Below are positions 6,020 to 8,623 of a stretch of 8,623 nt of DNA, piece after piece. Each line of letters starts with the position of its first letter. Position 1 is the stretch's first letter. The position numbers were made by a program, and so were the translations under genes. This DNA is from Oscillospiraceae bacterium (GTDB lineage Bacteria > Bacillota > Clostridia > Oscillospirales > QAMX01). Below the pieces are notes generated by a model that saw only the letters and a program-made list of their open reading frames with translations, ran no database searches and was not told the DNA's origin. The DNA lies in the NCBI GenBank assembly GCA_902772625.1, contig CACYBP010000070.1:1-8623 (forward strand), in the 5' to 3' direction.

Positions 6020-7367
6020 ACTCCCCGTCCCCGGCAAAGCCGACCGAGGGGCCGGTCAGGGGCGAAAGCTCGGCGGGAAGCTGATCAAAAGAGGTGATCT
6101 TCTCCCCCAGCACCTCCAGTCCGGATATCCTGACGTGATCGATCGGGGCGTCCTTTCCCGCCGGGACGATCCTGACGCCGGGGCGCTTGCCCCCAAGCAC
6201 CTTCACGCGCCGGACGGTCACCCCGTCGATCGTGCCTCTTTCCGCGGTCCTCGACCACTGGGAGGCGGTGGTAGTCAGCTCGAGAAGCCAGGGCGTGCCG
6301 TCCCCTTCTCCCATCTCGGCGTCCTCCACCGTGACGTCCTCGAAGAGCACGTCCCGGACGGCGGCGCGGTCGCTGTTGTGCACCGACATCACCGGCTTGT
6401 GGAAATTGTGAAGGACGGTGATCTTCCGGAAGCGGATGTTCTTCATCACGTCGGCCCGGGTCTCGTATCCTACCTCCAAGCTTTGGGCCAGGTCGGTCCA
6501 GAGCACGCAGTTTTCAAAGAGGATATCGTCCACGTCGCCGTCGTAGCCCTTCACCACCAGGCAGTCGTCCCAGGAGCGGACGAAGCAGTTTCGGGCCGCG
6601 ATCCGGCGGCAGGTCTGGAAGGTCAGGCCGTCGCTGTTGCTGCGGGCGGACACGATCCTGACCCGGTCCACCTCTCCGTCCTCGCACAAATAGAGGTTGA
6701 AGGTCCAGGCCGCGGGATCAAGAATCGTGATATCCCGGACCCTGAAATTTTTCGCGCGCGTAAGGTCCACCGGGACCACCGTGTCGCGCCAGCGGTCGTA
6801 GACGCTGCCGCACAGGGCGCCGTGCCCCGCGATGGTGAAATCCTTCGCCCCGTCGCACCGGAGCACGCCGTAAAGGAGGCAGCCGTCGTCGAGATACACG
6901 GTCTCGCCGTCCTTGATATCCACGATCACGTCCTTGTGGACGCCGGGTCCGAAATAGCGCACGCCGGGGGAAGCCGGATCGGGTTTTTTCTCATCCGGCT
7001 CATTCAGGAAAAGATGCAGGACCCGGTCGTACCGGCCGTCGAATTCCACCGTGAGGGAGGAGGGAGAGGGCGCCTCGAAAACGATCCTGCCGTCCTCCGC
7101 CCGCGCCTCGATCTCCAGGGACAGGGGACGGACCAGCGCGGTCTTTACCGGGCCGTCCAGCGGCTCGATCTCCACCCGGGCCTTTCCCCGGGCGTTCGCG
7201 ATCCCCACGGCGGCCGAGGATAGCTCCGGATCCCGTATCCAGGCGCGCCGGTGACAGACGGCGGTCTGGTAAAGAGCGCCGGCCTCTTTCCCGTCTACCC
7301 ACACCCGGCAGGAGAGCGCGTTTTCCCCGATCTCCCGGCCGGTGGCCTTGAGAAAATCTCTTTTCAT
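6018..7367 (-). CDS. Parallel beta-helix glycoside hydrolase, GH28/GH49-like, cytoplasmic
   Basis: The protein has 449 residues. Residues 1-130 look like an all-beta N-terminal domain. Then YFGPGVHKDVIVDIKDGETV (138-157), typical of the entry to bacterial GH28/GH49-type helices, leads into repeated short beta-strand rungs (about 165-420). The acidic centre is NSDG (N244, D246) and WDDC (D267, D268), with the same 21-22 residue spacing as the NTD and DD motifs of polygalacturonases. The GH28 His-Gly motif expected about 21 residues later is missing (LWTDLAQSLEVGYET instead). An acidic triad without His recalls GH49 dextranases, so an alpha-glucan or other non-pectin substrate is possible. No signal peptide is seen, so it should act inside the cell on imported oligosaccharides. 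The start at 7367 overlaps the VOC gene's stop (ATGA); its own ribosome site is weak. An in-frame extension to 7493 lies wholly within the VOC gene and is not used. The substrate is unknown, and it could be inactive. Confidence 0.82.
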   Translation of the reverse strand: MKRDFLKATGREIGENALSCRVWVDGKEAGALYQTAVCHRRAWIRDPELSSAAVGIANARGKARVEIEPLDGPVKTALVRPLSLEIEARAEDGRIVFEAPSPSSLTVEFDGRYDRVLHLFLNEPDEKKPDPASPGVRYFGPGVHKDVIVDIKDGETVYLDDGCLLYGVLRCDGAKDFTIAGHGALCGSVYDRWRDTVVPVDLTRAKNFRVRDITILDPAAWTFNLYLCEDGEVDRVRIVSARSNSDGLTFQTCRRIAARNCFVRSWDDCLVVKGYDGDVDDILFENCVLWTDLAQSLEVGYETRADVMKNIRFRKITVLHNFHKPVMSVHNSDRAAVRDVLFEDVTVEDAEMGEGDGTPWLLELTTTASQWSRTAERGTIDGVTVRRVKVLGGKRPGVRIVPAGKDAPIDHVRISGLEVLGEKITSFDQLPAELSPLTGPSVGFAGDGE

Positions 7368-7813
7368 GCCTTTTCCCCGCCTTTCTCTCTTGCGGCGAAG
7401 CGCGCCGCCGCCTGCGCCTGCATGGATTCCGGGCCCAATTCCATCAGCTCGATGGGGTTGCCGTCGGGGTCGTGGAGCCAGAACTGACGGCATTTCGCCC
7501 TTCCGGTGACGATCCCGGTGTCGGTCACGACCCCGCGGGAGGTCAGGCGGGCGTAGGCCTCCTCCACGTCGGCGGTCTCCAGACAGATATGCTGCAGCCC
7601 GATCGTATCCGGGCCTCTCTCCGGTTCTTTTTCTCCGTGCGGGAAAATCTCGATGAACTGTCCCGGCGCGATCCAGAGATAGACCAGTCTCGCGCTCCCG
7701 TCCTCCTCGGTGATCCGGAAGGCCTCCTCCAGCCCGAGGACCTCTTTATAAAACCGGAGGCTTTTCTCCAGGTCCCGCGCGCGGATCGCCGCGTGGCTCA
7801 AGCCTTTTACCAT
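7364..7813 (-). CDS. VOC-superfamily (glyoxalase/bleomycin-resistance fold) protein
   Basis: This 149-residue protein has two beta-alpha-beta-beta-beta modules: residues 1-57, from LSHAAIRARDLEKSLRFYKE, and residues 72-126, from LQHICLETADVEEAYARL. The usual metal ligands of a glyoxalase I-like site are all present: H7, E55 (FIEIF), H75 and E122 (DPDGNPIELMEL). It is therefore probably a metal-dependent lyase, isomerase or dioxygenase rather than an inert binding protein; the substrate is not readable, and glyoxalase I activity is only one option. The tail (127-149) is Ala/Lys/Glu-rich and extends beyond the fold. GAGGAGGA lies 6 nt before the ATG at 7813, behind a perfect-consensus promoter. 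It is the first gene of a two-gene unit and is coupled to the beta-helix hydrolase by a 4-nt overlap, which suggests linked roles, perhaps on the same sugar-derived compound. Confidence 0.92.
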   Translation of the reverse strand: MVKGLSHAAIRARDLEKSLRFYKEVLGLEEAFRITEEDGSARLVYLWIAPGQFIEIFPHGEKEPERGPDTIGLQHICLETADVEEAYARLTSRGVVTDTGIVTGRAKCRQFWLHDPDGNPIELMELGPESMQAQAAARFAAREKGGEKA

Positions 7814-7840
7814 GTCGCTTCCTCCTCTTTTTGAAATCGC

Positions 7841-7853
7841 GTTTCTCTGAAAC
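7841..7853. promoter_or_regulatory. Small palindrome at the predicted transcription start of the VOC unit
   Basis: GTTTC-TCT-GAAAC is a perfect 5-bp inverted repeat around three bases. It begins three bases downstream of the -10 element and covers the expected start near 7849. A repressor bound there would block transcription, but the arms are short and chance is possible. Confidence 0.3.
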
Positions 7854-7855
7854 CG

Positions 7856-7884
7856 ATTATACCCGGAACCGGAAACCCTGTCAA
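7856..7884 (-). promoter_or_regulatory. Perfect-consensus sigma-A promoter of the VOC-glycosidase unit
   Basis: The minus strand has TTGACA (7879-7884), a 17-nt spacer and TATAAT (7856-7861), matching consensus at all twelve positions with ideal spacing. It gives a leader of about 36 nt ahead of the VOC gene. Such a strong promoter implies either high expression or control by a repressor. Confidence 0.93.
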
Positions 7885-7956
7885 TCCCCCGTTTTTGAAG
7901 CCTTTTCCGCGCGTCCCGGAACCCGCCGGGGCAGGATCGCCCGGGGCCGCGCGCCG

Positions 7957-7990
7957 AAAAAAGCTCCCGCCCTCTTTTGCGGGCGGGAGC
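7957..7990 (-). terminator. Intrinsic terminator of the deoxyribosyltransferase gene
   Basis: On the minus strand GCTCCCGCCC pairs perfectly with GGGCGGGAGC (10 bp, 8-nt loop GCAAAAGA) and is followed at once by TTTTTT. It begins 28 nt after the stop codon. This is the clearest terminator in the window. Confidence 0.95.
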
Positions 7991-8018
7991 CTTTGTATTT
8001 TATAGGCCGGACGCGTTT

Positions 8019-8486
8019 TCAGAACATTTTCCCTTCGAATTCAAAGGCGGGCATGGTCTCAAAATCGTATTCCCGGAGCTCGTCGAGAAAAATATTGGTC
8101 GAGGCGCCGCAGTGCATCATGAGGTTGGAATCCCCCTCCCTCCGGACGTGGACCAGGACCACCGGCTTTCCCCGGGCCGCGGCGTAGCCGCATTCCCAGG
8201 CGGTGCCGGTGTCGCCTTCGCTGCCGGAATAGAGCGCCACGACGAGATCGGCGCGGTCGATCTCAGCCCGGTCCATCTCAAAAGCCCGCCGCGCCCAGGC
8301 CGGTGTGCCGGGCTCCCCCTCGACCGGGTGGCGCATCGGGCTGAAAAAGGCGAAGCCCCTTTCGGCAAGGACCGATTCCGCGTAGGCGATCCACCCGATC
8401 TCTTCTTTTTTGAAAAAGGGCCCTGCGAGATAGACGCGCTTTTGCGTCGCGCCGGAGATCGCCGGCCGCTTCTCCTGCTTTTCCAT
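8019..8486 (-). CDS. Nucleoside 2-deoxyribosyltransferase
   Basis: This 155-residue cytoplasmic salvage enzyme moves deoxyribose between nucleobases through a covalent intermediate. It starts with the strand-and-loop VYLAGPFF (18-25). The core RRAFEMDRAEIDRADLVVAL (66-85) gives D72. SEGDTGTAWECGYA (89-102) gives D92 and the nucleophile E98. NLMMHCGASTNIF (121-133) supplies the Asn. It ends in FEFEGKMF, close to the FDFYEGAVY end of the Lactobacillus leichmannii enzyme (157 residues; Y7, D72, D92, E98, N123). That C-terminus contributes to the neighbouring subunit's site in the family. The base and sugar preference (purine-only or general) is not readable. I chose the ATG at 8486, where the protein begins close to the fold; a GTG at 8528 has no ribosome site. 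The one at 8486 is also poor (GGGTGA 5 nt away, AAAGGA 13 nt away). It is a single-gene unit with its own promoter and terminator. Confidence 0.92.
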   Translation of the reverse strand: MEKQEKRPAISGATQKRVYLAGPFFKKEEIGWIAYAESVLAERGFAFFSPMRHPVEGEPGTPAWARRAFEMDRAEIDRADLVVALYSGSEGDTGTAWECGYAAARGKPVVLVHVRREGDSNLMMHCGASTNIFLDELREYDFETMPAFEFEGKMF

Positions 8487-8542
8487 ATAGGTCACCCGAT
8501 CCTTTCCACTTTTTCCCGTCTGACACACGCCGCGGGAGGGCT

Positions 8543-8573
8543 TTTCCGGGCGGGGGTCCGCCCCGTCCGGAAA
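8543..8573 (-). promoter_or_regulatory. Strong hairpin in the deoxyribosyltransferase 5' leader
   Basis: On the minus strand TTTCCGG-A-CGGGG pairs with CCCCG-C-CCGGAAA around a CGGAC loop: 12 pairs with one A-C mismatch. It lies in the leader of about 100 nt between the promoter and the gene. No T-run follows, so it is not a simple terminator. It could be an RNA stability element, a protein site or part of a switch. I do not recognise a known riboswitch. Confidence 0.45.
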
Positions 8574-8591
8574 CGGTCCTTCTCAGGAAAC

Positions 8592-8620
8592 AGTATACTA
8601 TCCGGAGGGGAAAAAGGCAA
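8592..8620 (-). promoter_or_regulatory. Probable sigma-A promoter of the deoxyribosyltransferase gene
   Basis: The minus strand has TTGCCT (8615-8620, 4 of 6), a 17-nt spacer and TATACT (8592-8597, 5 of 6). Transcription would start near 8585, leaving a leader of about 100 nt before the ATG at 8486. Confidence 0.75.
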
Positions 8621-8623
8621 GAA

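Noticed and set aside
6135..7223. 362-codon plus-strand frame opposite the beta-helix hydrolase
   Set aside because: It is an antisense shadow with no ribosome site or family signature, and is rich in His, Val and Asp as reverse frames of such genes are.
7368..7493. 42-residue N-terminal extension of the beta-helix hydrolase
   Set aside because: It lies entirely within the VOC gene, is Arg/Gly/Ala-rich like an out-of-frame reading, and the ATG at 7367 has the coupling overlap.
8487..8528. GTG start giving a 169-residue deoxyribosyltransferase
   Set aside because: No ribosome site precedes it and the extra residues do not resemble the family's N-terminus.
1..8623. CRISPR arrays, insertion sequences, tRNA or rRNA genes, phage genes
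   Set aside because: I looked for regular repeats, terminal inverted repeats, transposase motifs and cloverleaf sequences and found none. The genes look like ordinary chromosomal metabolism.

Overview
The window is GC-rich DNA with every gene on the minus strand, so transcription runs from high to low coordinates. Strong AGGAGG-type ribosome sites, sigma-A promoters, a LytTR/GHKL-type two-component pair, a single-domain Old Yellow Enzyme relative with a cysteine cluster, and a Lactobacillus-type nucleoside deoxyribosyltransferase all point to a GC-rich member of the Clostridia (Lachnospiraceae-like, gut or rumen). The lineage is an inference from gene content; no rRNA or other phylogenetic marker is present.

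Seven genes fall into four apparent transcription units, read here in the direction of transcription. Unit A (8623 to 7957): a promoter, a leader of about 100 nt with a strong hairpin, a nucleoside 2-deoxyribosyltransferase, and an excellent intrinsic terminator. Unit B (7884 to 5918): a perfect-consensus promoter (TTGACA, 17 nt, TATAAT), a small VOC/glyoxalase-fold protein, and a cytoplasmic parallel beta-helix glycoside hydrolase (GH28/GH49-like) joined to it by an ATGA overlap, then two tandem hairpins, the second a clear terminator. Unit C (5894 to 1647): a promoter, galE (UDP-glucose 4-epimerase), a phosphoglucomutase 31 nt later, a hairpin, an Old Yellow Enzyme-family flavin oxidoreductase, and a terminal hairpin. 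Unit D (1610 to 1 and beyond): a 14-bp direct repeat upstream of a promoter, a LytTR response regulator, and an overlapping membrane sensor kinase cut off by the window edge almost exactly at its phospho-accepting H-box.

Functionally, units B and C are mostly carbohydrate metabolism. The beta-helix enzyme lacks a signal peptide and would act on imported oligosaccharides. GalE and phosphoglucomutase connect UDP-galactose, UDP-glucose, glucose-1-P and glucose-6-P; galK and galT are not in the window. The deoxyribosyltransferase belongs to nucleoside salvage. The two-component system probably regulates itself through the direct repeats, but its signal and targets cannot be read from here.

No mobile element, CRISPR array, tRNA or rRNA was seen, and no gap between genes exceeds about 220 bases. 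I found no clearly new multi-gene system. The points most worth a second look are the LytTR-promoter repeats, the beta-helix enzyme lacking the GH28 His motif and coupled to a VOC protein, and the hairpins whose T-runs face away from the genes.
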